Source of the DNA: Muscardinus avellanarius
Lineage: Eukaryota > Chordata > Mammalia > Rodentia > Gliridae
NCBI GenBank assembly: GCA_963383645.1
Contig: OY726571.1
Span: forward strand, 79,028,476-79,092,475
Length of the DNA stretch: 64,000 nucleotides
Direction: 5' to 3'
The translations under genes and the position numbers were made by a program. Positions 45,660-55,185 of the stretch are shown in pieces. Every line of letters begins with the position of its first letter. Position 1 is the stretch's first letter. The notes beneath the pieces are model-generated. The model did not search any database and was not told the DNA's origin. It saw only the letters and a program-made list of their open reading frames with translations.

Positions 45660-46260
45660 TAGATACTTCATGATTATTTTCAGAAATTAGGCTCCTCGGC
45701 AGCACATTGGCTTTGTCTGAAAGCATGCTTCTGACGGACAGACCTCTGCAGCATCTCAGTCTTCATCTATTCTTCCGGGTGGGTTCTAATGGGCAGGCTG
45801 CAAGCGCAATCATACTTCTGCCTCTGAAAGTTGTCAGTTCTGGTCTGGAATATCATGACTGAAGGCTCATTTGTCTTGTTGGAGTTCAAAAGGGCGCCCA
45901 GGTTTTATCCCCTACTTCTCCCTGCCTTTCAGGACAATTCTGCAATGCCATTTGGGTTTCCACTTCGACTCCTGGGCCTGCATGTGCTGGCAGGTGACAC
46001 TCCTTTGGCTCACCTTCTCGGCGAAAGGAGCAGAGGCTGGAAGGAATGGGAAAATGAAACTTGAAGGTATTAATTTTTAAACTCCCCAACCAGTTGCTGT
46101 ACCTGTCACTTTAGGCTTCTGAATTTCATTAGTGTTGACAGAGATGAACGGCGTGTCCTAATTGAGGGCTTGCACCTGCAGCTCGACAGCAGTGGCTTCT
46201 TTATTGGCACCAGATAAGGCTCTGTTCTCCGGGCCTGGTGTGCTGAGAGGTAGGAACTAT
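45660..46260. promoter_or_regulatory. Candidate conserved non-coding element
   Basis: A 600-bp repeat-free block with CpGs retained ('cctcggcagcacattggc', 'ctgacggacagacctc', 'aacggcgtgtcctaattgag', 'gctcgacagcagtgg') and mixed TAATT/CACCTG motifs. Short frames on both strands overlap each other and look non-coding. The 'tcggcagcacat' phrase is not a U6 gene. Confidence 0.35.
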
Positions 46261-46405
46261 TTGCACAGAAAGAAGAGTTGAAAGAAGGCAACAGAAGTGC
46301 AAGCCAGCATCCAGAGTTAATCTCTCCCTCTGCCGCTGTTCCTCTGTTCCTTGGTCCTTCTTCTGCAACTCTTTCCTCCAACACACTGAAATGGCTCCAT
46401 GCTTG

Positions 46406-46457
46406 CAGACCTCTTATAACATAAACACAAGAGAATAGACGAGGGAAGATGAAGAAT

Positions 46458-46501
<44 letters not shown>

Positions 46502-46647
46502 AATGCTATAAAGAAGGCTAGAAATGAAACTTTGCAATTTTTACATATATATATAATATATAATATTATATATAATTTTATATTTTATAAAAATTAAAAT
46601 TATACATTTTGGCTGATTCTTAAAATCCATAAATAAAGGAATAAATA
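46406..46647. repeat. 242-bp tandem duplication, copy 1
   Basis: Begins 'cagacctcttataacataaa', runs through a (GA)n tract (46460-46497), 'gctataaagaaggctagaaa', a TATA/TAAT-rich stretch, 'ttttggctgattcttaaaat' and ends 'aaggaataaata'. Followed directly by copy 2. Confidence 0.95.
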
Positions 46648-46702
46648 CAGACCTCTTATAACATAAACACATGAGAATAGACGAGGGAAGACAAAGAATA
46701 AC

Positions 46703-46741
<39 letters not shown>

Positions 46742-46886
46742 AGAATGTTATAAAGAAGGCCAGAAGTGAAACTTTGATTATATATATATAAAATATTATA
46801 TATTATATATAATTTTATATTTTATAAAAAATTAAAATTATACATTTTGGCTGATTCTTAAAATCCATAAATAAAGGAATAAATAC
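46648..46886. repeat. 242-bp tandem duplication, copy 2
   Basis: Same order with small changes (cacatgagaatag versus cacaagagaatag, gttataaagaaggcc versus gctataaagaaggct) and a slightly different GA and TA count. After it the sequence continues with 24 more bases that match only the remote copy at 48137-48206. Confidence 0.95.
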
Positions 46887-46990
46887 TATAATTTGATCAT
46901 AAAATATTCTATAAATATAGAATATAAAATATAAAATTAAAAATTTTATAATTATATATAATATATATATATAATTTTTATATCTCCATG
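46887..46990. repeat. AT-rich low-complexity tract
   Basis: Alternating TATAAAAT/AATTTTATA sequence with strong inverted-repeat character. Confidence 0.8.
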
Positions 46991-47044
46991 TTATTGGCTC
47001 ACATATTGCTGTCTCATGGTTTAATCAGCTGTTACAAAGCAATA

Positions 47045-47265
47045 GCTTGGCCAGGTATTCCAGTACTTGGGAAGCTGAGACAGGAGGATTGTAGGTTTGA
47101 GAATAGCCTTAGCAATGTAGCAAGAATCTCAGCAACCTAGTGAGAACCTGTTTTCAAATAACAACAACAGCAACAACAACAAAAAGGTCTGGAAAAGTAG
47201 CTCGAAGGTAGAAAAATGCTTTTGAGTTCAATTCTCAGTACCAAAACTAAAAATAAAAAACAAAA
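47045..47265 (+). repeat. B1-dID composite SINE, 5' part shortened
   Basis: Sense copy lacking part of the 5' B1 region: 'ttggccaggtattccagtac', 'gaagctgagacaggaggatt', 'gtgagaacctgttttcaaat', (AAC)n linker, 'ggtctggaaaagtagctcga' and 'gagttcaattctcagtacc', ending in an A-rich tail. Confidence 0.88.
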
Positions 47266-47869
47266 CAATAATTTGATGTCAATATTCTACCCACATGTAT
47301 ACTTGAATGAATACAAAATTCACTCTCACCAATGAATCAAGCCTATCAGTTATGCTTTATTCAAACTACTACTACTCTCAAATGAGTTCAAAGGGTTCAC
47401 ATGATTTTATCTTTCTTCATAAGTACAAACCTACATACACTTAGAACTTCCATATAAAATACATACAAACATAAATATCCAAACATGCATTGCAGTGAAC
47501 ATTAAGTAATTGCTTATTTACTCAGTAATAAGTGATATTCCTGGCAGAATCTATGAGTAAAATTATATATATATGGGGGGTCATTAGTTGTATTTGTTAA
47601 TAAATGCAATTATTTGCCTTTTACCATGAACTATTTTGTGTCTAATTTACAAAGTAATATTTATTAAAAATATTCAAATCAGACTCAGGTTTTGGACATC
47701 ATTCTACTATTTATTATTTATGTGACCTTGGTCAAATCACTTAATTGCAAATCAATAACAAAGAGTAATTCTATAGAAAAATGGGAAGATGTATTGAATA
47801 GGCATGTCACAGAAAATCCTATTTGAATAGCCTGTAGCCATTAGGGGGGAACAAAGCTTATTAGAAAAC
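47266..47869. other. Unique AT-rich non-coding sequence
   Basis: No gene recognised. Confidence 0.5.
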
Positions 47870-48435
47870 CTCTTTGGGAAACGATTTCCAATATGTAATG
47901 TAGTGATATAAAGGCATATTGCTATATTTCACCAATTCCAGTTCTAAGTATCCATCCTAGAGAAATGCATGCATATGTACTCTAGGGGACAGGGGTAAAA
48001 AATTTGTAGGTTCATTTTTTAAAACAGTTACAAAGTGGAAACAATATCATCAATAGGAGAATGCATGAATTATGAAGTATTGAAACGGATTGGACCACAG
48101 TTATAAACAATAGCATCAATGAATTTTTTACCTAAATACATTTTGGCTGATTCTTAAAATCCATAAATAAAGGAATAAATACTATAATTTGATCATAAGA
48201 TATTCTAACTGCATAAAAGTAAAAGTAGTAAAGCCATAACAATGCTGGTATAAAAGTCAACTTGATGGTTATTTTTAAGAAGAAAAGGGATTGGATTCAG
48301 GAGGAAGGTGATTTTGGGAAGAGGCCAATATTCTTGTTTTCTTTTTTCTAACTTGGGTGGTACTTACCTGTACTTTCACATGTACTTTTCTCCCTTACAT
48401 GTGTTTTTTTTACAATAAGAATGTATCTTAGAAGC
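47870..48435 (+). repeat. Ancient L1 (L1M/HAL1-like) 3' fragment
   Basis: Old L1 blocks: 'caattccagttctaagtatc', 'atcctagagaaatgcatgca', 'aaagtggaaacaatatcatc', 'aataggagaatgcatgaatt' and 'taacttgggtggtacttacc'. It contains the 70-bp segment (48137-48206) also present at 46841-46910. Confidence 0.6.
48137..48206. repeat. 70-bp remote copy of the 46.8-kb sequence
   Basis: Identical to 46841-46910 except for one base (catAAGat versus catAAAat), in the same orientation about 1.3 kb apart. Because it fits inside the flow of the old L1 here, this is probably the source and the 46.4-46.9 kb block the copy. Confidence 0.9.
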
Positions 48436-48775
48436 AGTACTTGTAGCTGTCTATAAGTAGTTGCATTAAACCTACCATGAGAAGAATTTGTGTATCACAT
48501 GCAAACCTCTTTGGCCTTTTCAAAATCTATTCTGATATATCTCCAATTTTTAATTCCATCTCTTTCTGCCAGTGTCTTGTTTGGGTTATCAAGTCAGAAT
48601 TCAAAAGTGATTATTTTCACCTAGTGTGTATGCAAAAGAAGCACGTCTGTTAGGAGAAATAATTACTCTATTTGGTAGTATGGGCTTGGGTAAGCCACTT
48701 CCATAGGAACTGTGTGGACTTTCTAAGTACCCACAATCAGATGGAGCTTTATGAGCCTGAAAAATCAAGATCGAA
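48436..48775. other. Unique non-coding sequence
   Basis: No gene or repeat recognised. Confidence 0.5.
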
Positions 48776-48778
48776 CTC

Positions 48779-48780
48779 CT

Positions 48781-48811
<31 letters not shown>

Positions 48812-49015
48812 TTGCAGTACTGGGGATGGAACTCAGGGACATTCTACTTCCGAGTTACACCCTCACCCCTATTTTTTATTCTTTATTTTGAAACAGGGTC
48901 TCACTGAGTTGCAAAGGGCCTCACTAGGTACCTAAGGCTGTCTGTGAACCAAGATCCTCCTGTCTCAGCCTCCCGAATACTGGGATTATGAGCATTCTAC
49001 CACCATGCCTAGCTT
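48779..49015 (-). repeat. B1-dID composite SINE with (TTTA)n tail
   Basis: Antisense copy: about nine TTTA units, 'gcagtactggggatggaact', 'cgagttacaccctcacccct', 'gaaacagggtctcactgagt', 'ctcagcctcccgaatactgg', ending 'caccatgcctagc'. Confidence 0.9.
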
Positions 49016-49520
49016 GGACTAATTTAGAATAACCTTCTGGACCCCTGACAATGGGAGAGAATTGTTGTACTTTAGAATAACTTTGGGGACCCAAGTCCAA
49101 TCTGTAGCTCATACCCAACCCTGGCAAATTTGGAGGAATTTCTTAAGCATATATTTGGCCAGCTTATCATCTATTCTGTTTAGTCAATGGAAATTGAGAA
49201 AGGGCCTTGGTTTATGCCCAGGTCTGAGAGAGCTGGTGGTTCACACTAGGGTGAAATTTCCAGGAAAGAAAACAAACACAAACACAAACAAACAAAAAAG
49301 CACAACTAACTATTCCTATTTTATTTGATTGCACCAACAAAGTCTTTTCTCAGTTATACCATTAAACCTTCAGAGTTTCCTCAAATTGGGGAGGAGAATT
49401 TTTATTCTACCAACACTTGAGTTTAGAAGGGGGAAGAAGAGGAGTAAGAATTGGTATTGGATGTAGTCAGTTTCCTCTTTTTCTTTTTCTGTTCCTTATT
49501 GCAGTAGGGCTCATGGACTC
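49016..49520. other. Unique non-coding sequence
   Basis: No gene or repeat recognised; an AAACACA-rich patch lies near 49270. Confidence 0.5.
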
Positions 49521-49522
49521 TA

Positions 49523-50010
49523 TAGCAATCCCCCTTATCTGTGGCTTCACTTTAGTTACTAGTAAACAACCATGGCCTGAAAGATTCAATGAAAAAGTCT
49601 AGAAATAAGCAATTTATAAGTCTTAAAATGCATGCTATTCTGAGTAGCAGGACAGAGCCTCCTACTGTCTTTGTCATGCTCTGGATATGAATCACCCCTT
49701 TCTCTTGTGGATCCGTGTTGTCTGCACCACCAGCACTCTAATCATTTAGTAGCAACCACTCATTGAACTGATTGTTGAGATATCGCAGCACTTGTGACCA
49801 GTAGCCCTTATTTAGCTTAGTAACAGCCCAAAGTACAGGGTGCTGATGTGGCCGTATGAGCAGAGGAGGCAGCTGGATATGAAGTGTGCATGGATTGGCT
49901 CCGGTACTCTGTGGCATCGCTCTAGGACAAGTGGGAAAAGGCCTAATATCCACAGGGTTGGTTCCTATCCAAGGACTCAAGCATCTTCTGGAGGTCTCGA
50001 ATGATCCTTG
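49523..50010 (+). mobile_element. Tigger-type (pogo/MER2-group) non-autonomous DNA transposon
   Basis: Begins near 'gcaatcccccttatctgtgg', the Tigger terminal inverted repeat. Characteristic internal blocks follow: 'gtctagaaataagcaattta', 'catgctattctgagtagcag', 'atatgaatcacccctttctc', 'tcatttagtagcaaccactc' and 'atatcgcagcacttgtgacc', then the 3' end 'ttcctatccaaggactcaag' and 'catcttctggaggtctcgaa'. No transposase is present; the right inverted repeat is eroded. About 490 bp. Confidence 0.85.
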
Positions 50011-50121
50011 TAGTCAAGTGAGGACTGCTGTGTGTGTGTATTCCCAAGGACACATTGGTGTGGCCTTTGGTGAAGTAAAGAAAGGGAAGAGAAGAATTAA
50101 CACCATCTTTTTTTTTTTTTT

Positions 50122-50180
50122 ATAGATAGCCAGTGTGTAATTTCTAAGAGTGGAACATGAGGCCCTTGCTATCTTTATTT
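50122..50180 (-). other. Probable 3' transduced segment
   Basis: About 59 bases ('atagatagccagtgtgtaat' to 'cttgctatc' on the plus strand) lie between the terminal poly-T, which abuts the target-site duplication, and the internal T/TTTA-rich tail of the L1 3' end. Non-repeat sequence between two tails is the classic sign of read-through past the element's own polyadenylation signal at the source locus. Confidence 0.65.
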
Positions 50181-50540
50181 TTTTTAATCTTTATTTATTT
50201 ATTTATTTATTTATTTTAATTGGTGCATTGTAGTCATATATCATTCACATTGGAGTACAAGACTTTAGAGGATATACATACAAGCACAACATCATCCAAT
50301 TAGCCCTCATCCAGCCCCCATCCCATTCCCTCCCCCTCCCTTGATCCCATGCTTCTTTGGTGATTAACTTTGATACATTTGTTTATGTACCTCCTGCGTT
50401 TTAAAGAGGCTCCGTCCTCCACTATTCCATACCCTCTGATTGGTCACATTAGTTGCTTCACTATAGGGCCCTTTCGATAGCTCAACTTCTTCCTGTTGAT
50501 TAGGGGAAGCATCTAATTTATATTTTCTGCGATATTTCTC
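50181..50540 (-). repeat. L1 3' UTR and ORF2 end used as 3' module
   Basis: Antisense L1 3' end: (TTTA)n, 'aattggtgcattgtagtcat', 'catccaattagccctcatcc', a G-rich-strand tract (50322-50340), 'ttaactttgatacatttg' and 'gattaggggaagcat'. The last equals the ORF2 stop region of the L1 at 38062. L1 similarity stops about 20 codons before the ORF2 end, where the GC-rich array starts. Confidence 0.85.
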
Positions 50541-50569
50541 TGTGCATGCCGTGCTGCAAGTACCGATCC

Positions 50570-51605
50570 CACTCTTGATGGCCCCAGTAGTGGCCTGGCT
50601 TCCCGGTGGACTGATCCAGACCTCGCTGGCTCAAGCAGCGGCCTTGCCTCAATGGGAGGCCCCAATTCTGTTCTCCCTGGCCCCGACACCAGCCTAACCC
50701 CTCAGCTGGCTCTGATCCCAGCCTTGGAGGCCCCAGTTGCGGCCTTGCCTCACGGCAGGCTCCGATGCCGGCCATTGGCTCCGGCACTGGCCTAACCCCT
50801 CGGCTGGCTCTTATCCTGGCCTTGGAGGCCCCAGCACTGGCTCTGCCTAATGGCAGGCTCCAATGCAGGCCTCGTTGGCCCCAACACCGGCCTAACCCCT
50901 CGGCAGGCTCCGATCCTGGCCTCGGAGGCCCCAGTACCAGCCTTGCCTCACAGCAGGCTCCGGTGCCGGCCTCGCTGGCCCCTCACCGGCATAACCCATC
51001 GTCAGGCTCCAATCCTGGCCTCGGAGTCCTCAGTAGCAGCCTGCCTCACAGCAGGCTCTGATGCTGGCCTCACTGGCCCCAACACCGGCCTAACCCCTCA
51101 GCAGGCTCTTATCCCAGCCTCAGAGGCCCCAGCACCGGCCTTGCCTCACGGCAGGCTCCGATGCTGGCCTCGCCGGCCGCAACACCAGCCTAACCCCTCG
51201 TCAGGCTCCAATCCTGGCCTTGGAGGCCTCAGCGGCCTTGCCTCACTGAAGGCTCTAATGCCGGCCGCTGGCTCCAGCACCAGCCTAACCCCTCGGCAGG
51301 CTCCAATCCCGGCCTCGGAGGCCCCAGCACTGGCCTTGCCTCACGGCAGGCTCCGATGCTAGCCTCGCTGGCCCCAGCACCAGTCTAACCCCTTGGCAAG
51401 CTCCAATCCCGGCCTCAGAGGCCTCAGTAGTGGCCTTGCCTCACGGAAGGCCGATGCCAGCCATTGGCCCCGGTACCAGCCTAACCCCTTTGCAGGCTCT
51501 GATCCCAGCCTCGGAGGCCCCAGTAGCAGCCTTGCCTCACGGCAGGCTCCGATGTTGGCCATTGGCCCCGGCACCGGCCTAAACCCTCAGCAGGCTCCGA
51601 TCACT
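50570..51605. repeat. GC-rich minisatellite, ~98-bp unit made of two ~50-bp halves
   Basis: The marker 'ctaacccct' (with small variants) recurs at about 50693, 50791, 50891, 50991, 51089, 51189, 51284, 51384, 51480 and 51578, spacing 95-100 bp. Each unit is two related halves: both begin 'ggcaggctccgat', one ends with 'cggcctaacccct', the other with 'agccttgcctca'. They alternate regularly. About ten full units plus a diverged start (50570-50690). No unit length is a multiple of three throughout, so this is not a protein repeat. Confidence 0.95.
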
Positions 51606-52165
51606 GTCTCTGGGGTTATTATTTCAAAGGTTCCAGGTGTAATGTATCAGATCCCTGCCTCCCCTGAGTACTGGCCACTGCCATTACCACTGCCTCCACC
51701 ATTTCAAATCCTTCCCAGGCTCTTTTTCCAATCTGAATGTTGTCTAGTGTTCCTAAGCATGCGTGACAGTAACATTTGACATTTGGTGTAATTTCTCCAA
51801 AAAATAAATAAGGTTGGTAGGATCCGGTTTCTGCTTCTCCTGAATACAAGTCTCCACTGCCATCGCAGAGACTGCTTTCAACACTGCCTTTCTCCTTGGT
51901 CTCTGCTAGACTCTTTCCTTACAGGTGATGTCCAAGATTCTTAACAATATAGAGAAACAGCAGTCCGCCTTCACGGGGAATTTTTCCATAAGTTCCAGTG
52001 CATTTGGATAAGTTTTGTCTGCATCTCCAGTGTCCTGGCATCTACAATGGCTTTCTTAACTCCTCTCTGATATTTTTCTTTTTCTCTTTCTTTTCCTTTC
52101 TTTTTTATTTTTTTGAATAAGAGAAGACAGTATATGTGGTTTGAGGAGGTAGTGGGATCAGGCAC
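51606..52165. other. Spacer between the two GC-rich arrays
   Basis: 560 bp of average composition. Two parts (about 51640-51730 and 51825-51915) share a diverged order of phrases (ctcctga/ctcccctga, 'cactgccat', 'ctgcctc/ctgcttt', 'aggctcttt/agactcttt'), hinting at an old internal duplication. Antisense frames of 64 and 76 codons (51971-52165, 51619-51849) show no known domain; the former is Lys-rich. It is not recognisable L1 ORF1. Confidence 0.6.
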
Positions 52166-52874
52166 TCAGTAGCACTGTGACCCGGTCGGTTTCCCCATGG
52201 GTCCAGAGTCCTCTGCACTACTCTGCCTGGGGCCCAGGGTCCCATAACCCGGGCCCCAGCTGGCGTGCCCCCCACATGACTCCTGCCCAGGATCCAGGGT
52301 ACTGGGCCCGGTTTCTCCAGGGGTCTGGCGTGCTACGCTCATTCCGGCCTGGAGCCCAGAGTCTCGCGACCTGGGCCCTGGCTCGTGTGCCCCATGCGAC
52401 CCCTGCCTGGAACCCAGGGTGCTGGGACCGGTTTCACCAGGGGTCTGGTGTGCTAAGCGCGTTCTGACCCGGGGCCCAGAGTCTTGCAACCCAGGCCCCA
52501 CCTTGTGTGCTCCATGTGACCCCCGCCCAGGACCCAGGGTACTGGGCCTGGTTTCTCCAGGGGTCTGGAGTGCTACGCGCAGTTTGGCCTAGGGCCCAGA
52601 GTCCCGTGACCCGGGCCCCAGCTTGTGTGCCCCGCGCGATCCCCCCCCCCCCCGGTTCGGGGACCCAGCGTCTTACTGTGCCCTGTTTCTCCAGAGGTCT
52701 GGCGTGCTACGCACGTTCTGGTCTGGGGCCCAGAGTCCCGGGTCCCGGGCCCCGGCTTGCGTGCCCCACGCGACCCCCGCCCAGGACCCAGGGTATTGGG
52801 CCCGGTTTCTCCAGGGGTCTGGCGTGCTACATGTGGTTTGGCCCGGGGCCCAGAGTCCTGCAACCCGGGCCCCC
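52166..52874. repeat. GC-rich tandem array, 120-bp unit
   Basis: The marker 'ggtttctccag' (or variant) recurs at about 52188, 52310, 52430, 52550, 52684 and 52804, spacing 122, 120, 120, 134 and 120 bp. The long interval is explained by a 13-C run (52641-52653). Units contain 'gggtctggcgtgctac', 'gggcccagagtc' and 'gacccagggtactgggcc'. In element sense it lies at the 5' end and stops within a partial unit, as L1 promoter monomers do. Confidence 0.95.
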
Positions 52875-52888
52875 AACACCATCTTTTT

Positions 52889-53454
52889 GTAAGCCACTAT
52901 CAAGAGTGACCACCAACTGTTTTACTCTTTCAGAGACAAAGTAGAACAGTCCTCAGTTTTTCCAAAATTTTCTCACTGAGTTTGTTGCCCCTTATAATCA
53001 TTTCTTGCATTACATATTTGCAATGGAATTTTCAAGTTATTTTGTTTTTTTTTTTGAGAATTCTAGTTTAGTGATATGGGGAGCCCAAGTCATTTCCTGT
53101 TTGGATGTATATGGACTTGACAAGTGGATGACTCAGATCCTGGGAATTACAGAGGTCATTAGATGACAAGTCTATTGTGGGCAATATATGTTGATCAAAA
53201 GGCAGAACCATCAGGCAACCAGGGGGAAAATAAAGCCAAGAAATCAGGTCCTAAGATGATAAAAAGTAGAAAGGATGAGAAAAGCATACTAGTGTAGACA
53301 AAATCACACACACAGGCTGAGGATTGCTTATTATTGGCATTTCACACAAGTTTAAAGGTGCTGAGGATGTCTATTGATTCTTAGCATAGTCAAGCTACTC
53401 ATTGAATTCAGCTATGTGACTTTTTTAACTGTAGGATTCTTCCAACCTTCAACA
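52889..53454. other. Unique non-coding sequence
   Basis: No gene or repeat recognised; a T run lies at 53045-53055. Confidence 0.5.
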
Positions 53455-53525
53455 TTAGTAAGCACCCATTTGTGTCACCTGCTGTTCCAGGATAATAGAA
53501 ACAAGATAGCAAGATGAACAAGGTC
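53455..53525 (+). repeat. Possible L2-like scrap
   Basis: 'agtaagcacccatttgtgtc' followed by 'acctgctgttccaggataat' and 'gatgcagggatct' resembles the 'gcacctactatgtgccaggc' region of L2. Short and diverged. Confidence 0.35.
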
Positions 53526-53735
53526 GCCGGATGCAGGGATCTAGTGATAGTGAATGACATGAAAGGGAGGGATAATAATCTATAGAAAATCTGGGTGACC
53601 AGTTTCACGTTGCCTAGATCCAGAGCGTGGGTGGAAGACTTGGTCTTGGAAAGAAATGGGAAATCTTTCACTCTGAAGCATGAGAAAGAATAAAGGATTG
53701 GTGTTGGTGAAGAGAGCTTGGAGATTATCACCTGC

Positions 53736-53783
<48 letters not shown>

Positions 53784-53972
53784 TGTGTATGTGGTACCAA
53801 GGATGGAACCCAGGGACATTTTTCCTCCAAGCTACATCCCCAGCCATATTTTTAACTATTTTGAAACAGGATCTCACTGAGTTGCAAAGGGCCTCACTAA
53901 GTAGTAGCTGAGGCTGTCATTGAATCATGACCCTCCTGTCTCAGCCCCCCAAATGCTGAGATTACAAGCGTA
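53736..53972 (-). repeat. B1-dID composite SINE with (TG)n tail
   Basis: Antisense copy: about 22 TG dinucleotides with TATG interruptions, 'ggtaccaaggatggaaccca', 'aagctacatccccagccata', 'gaaacaggatctcactgagt' and 'ctcagccccccaaatgctga', truncated after 'acaagcg'. The microsatellite is the element's tail. Confidence 0.9.
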
Positions 53973-55185
53973 TTCATAACCTGCTTTTTATTATGTAAGA
54001 AACTGAAAAGATTTTCTACTGTGTGAGAAGATGGCAAAAAGAAATGTGGAAACAAAGAATACAGTAAGAGAGAGGAGTATTAAAACAAGGAAGTATCGTC
54101 AGAACTCTTAAGAGACCAGGTGGCATTGGTAACTGTGAAGTTACAGGGAACCAGTAGGATAATTTCATGATTTTTTTTTTTTAGCCATTTGCAATCATTT
54201 AGGTTAGATATACCCAAGAGTGTGGTTGCTGAGTGGGATTTAATAAAATACAATTAAGAAGTTGGGAATCTGGCAAAAGAGTTCATTGAATATTTGAAAA
54301 ATCAAGTAGAGTGCACATTGAAACTTTCTGGTGAATATATCATAAAGTCAGGGCTGATATTCCCAAGACTGAAAAATAACTCTGTGACAGGATCTGTAAC
54401 AACCAGCCATCAGTTGAATGGTGCTAATTTTTCTTGGTAAAAAAAAAACATAGCTTTATTAGAAAAACTGCAAGAACATTGTGTGCAACATAAATTATTC
54501 AAGTTTTGTTGACATTTTTGTTTTATGTAGCTTACAGAAATACTTAAAAGAGCTATGACACTAAAAGTAGAAACTATACGACTTTTGACCATTTTGGTGA
54601 TGACTTATCTGAAAGAACGAGAAGGTTAGGGGGATGAGGACTTTCTCACTGCCTCGGGAACTCCTGGCCCAAAGCTTGCCTAAACAGGTTAAAACCAGAG
54701 AAAAGGTCCCAAGGTATCAATCTGGTGAGAGAGATTCACCACTCCTTTCACCTCAGAGCAAGACAAAGAGTGAAAACCATGTCTGGTTGCACATTTTGAC
54801 ATTTTGCTTTTTATTAAGACATAGGAAACTAGCTATGATTTGTGTCCCTTCAAAATTAAATTAAGGGCATGGGATCTGAGCCACTTCAGATGATTATAGC
54901 CTGAATCTAGCCAGATGGTATTTGTTCTGGTGACAGCAGAGAGTAAGCATGTGCTCATGTTGGTGGGTATGTGGAAAGAACTTCTCACACAGATCACCTT
55001 GAGAACACAAGTATATAAGTATCCCTTGGTACTTTGAGGTGTTGGAGAAAATGTTGCTCTGCTTTTGAGTTTCTGGCATGGTTACCAGCATATTTATTTT
55101 ACTTTATATTATTTTTTAGCCTGGCAGCTTTCAACAGAGAGAACTGCCAGCAGATCAAAGCCAGAACATGTGCTTAAAAATAGAT
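53973..55185. other. Unique non-coding sequence
   Basis: No gene or repeat recognised. Confidence 0.5.

Larger units (their letters stand above)
50113..52874 (-). mobile_element. Novel-looking composite retroelement with two GC-rich tandem arrays
   Basis: A 2.76 kb antisense insertion bounded by a perfect 14-bp duplication, aacaccatcttttt, at 50099-50112 and 52875-52888. Sense order (right to left): 120-bp-unit array (52874-52166), spacer (52165-51606), ~98-bp-unit array (51605-50570), the last codons of L1 ORF2 and L1 3' UTR (about 50540-50218), an internal A-rich tail, ~59 nt of non-L1 sequence, and a terminal poly(A) (poly-T at 50108-50121). Direct repeats, poly(A) and a T-ending duplication show L1-type target-primed insertion. 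The architecture recalls SVA (VNTR plus borrowed 3' end) or an L1 whose repeated 5' UTR is joined to its 3' UTR. No intact long coding frame is present; the frames in the arrays are composition artefacts. I do not know this family. Confidence 0.8.

Noticed and set aside
45690..45712. Phrase 'ctcctcggcagcacattggc' resembling the start of U6 snRNA
   Set aside because: The match stops after about a dozen bases; the rest of U6 and its terminator are absent.
46106..46537. 143-codon antisense frame with a Ser-Leu run
   Set aside because: The Ser-Leu part is the (GA)n tract. The remainder overlaps the candidate regulatory block and has no domain.
46406..46886. Repeated units considered as a CRISPR array
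   Set aside because: Only two tandem units, with no regular short repeats or spacers, in eukaryotic sequence.
50765..51779. Long Pro/Ala/Gly/Ser-rich open frames across the GC-rich array, up to 170 codons
   Set aside because: They arise because the array has few stop codons. Frames exist on both strands, the ~98-bp unit is not a multiple of three, and no domain is present.
52166..52944. Overlapping open frames on both strands of the 120-bp array (up to 145 codons, Pro/Gly-rich)
   Set aside because: A 120-bp unit keeps frame, so repeats translate cleanly in several frames at once. There is no start context, domain or conservation signal, and the block is part of a retroelement.
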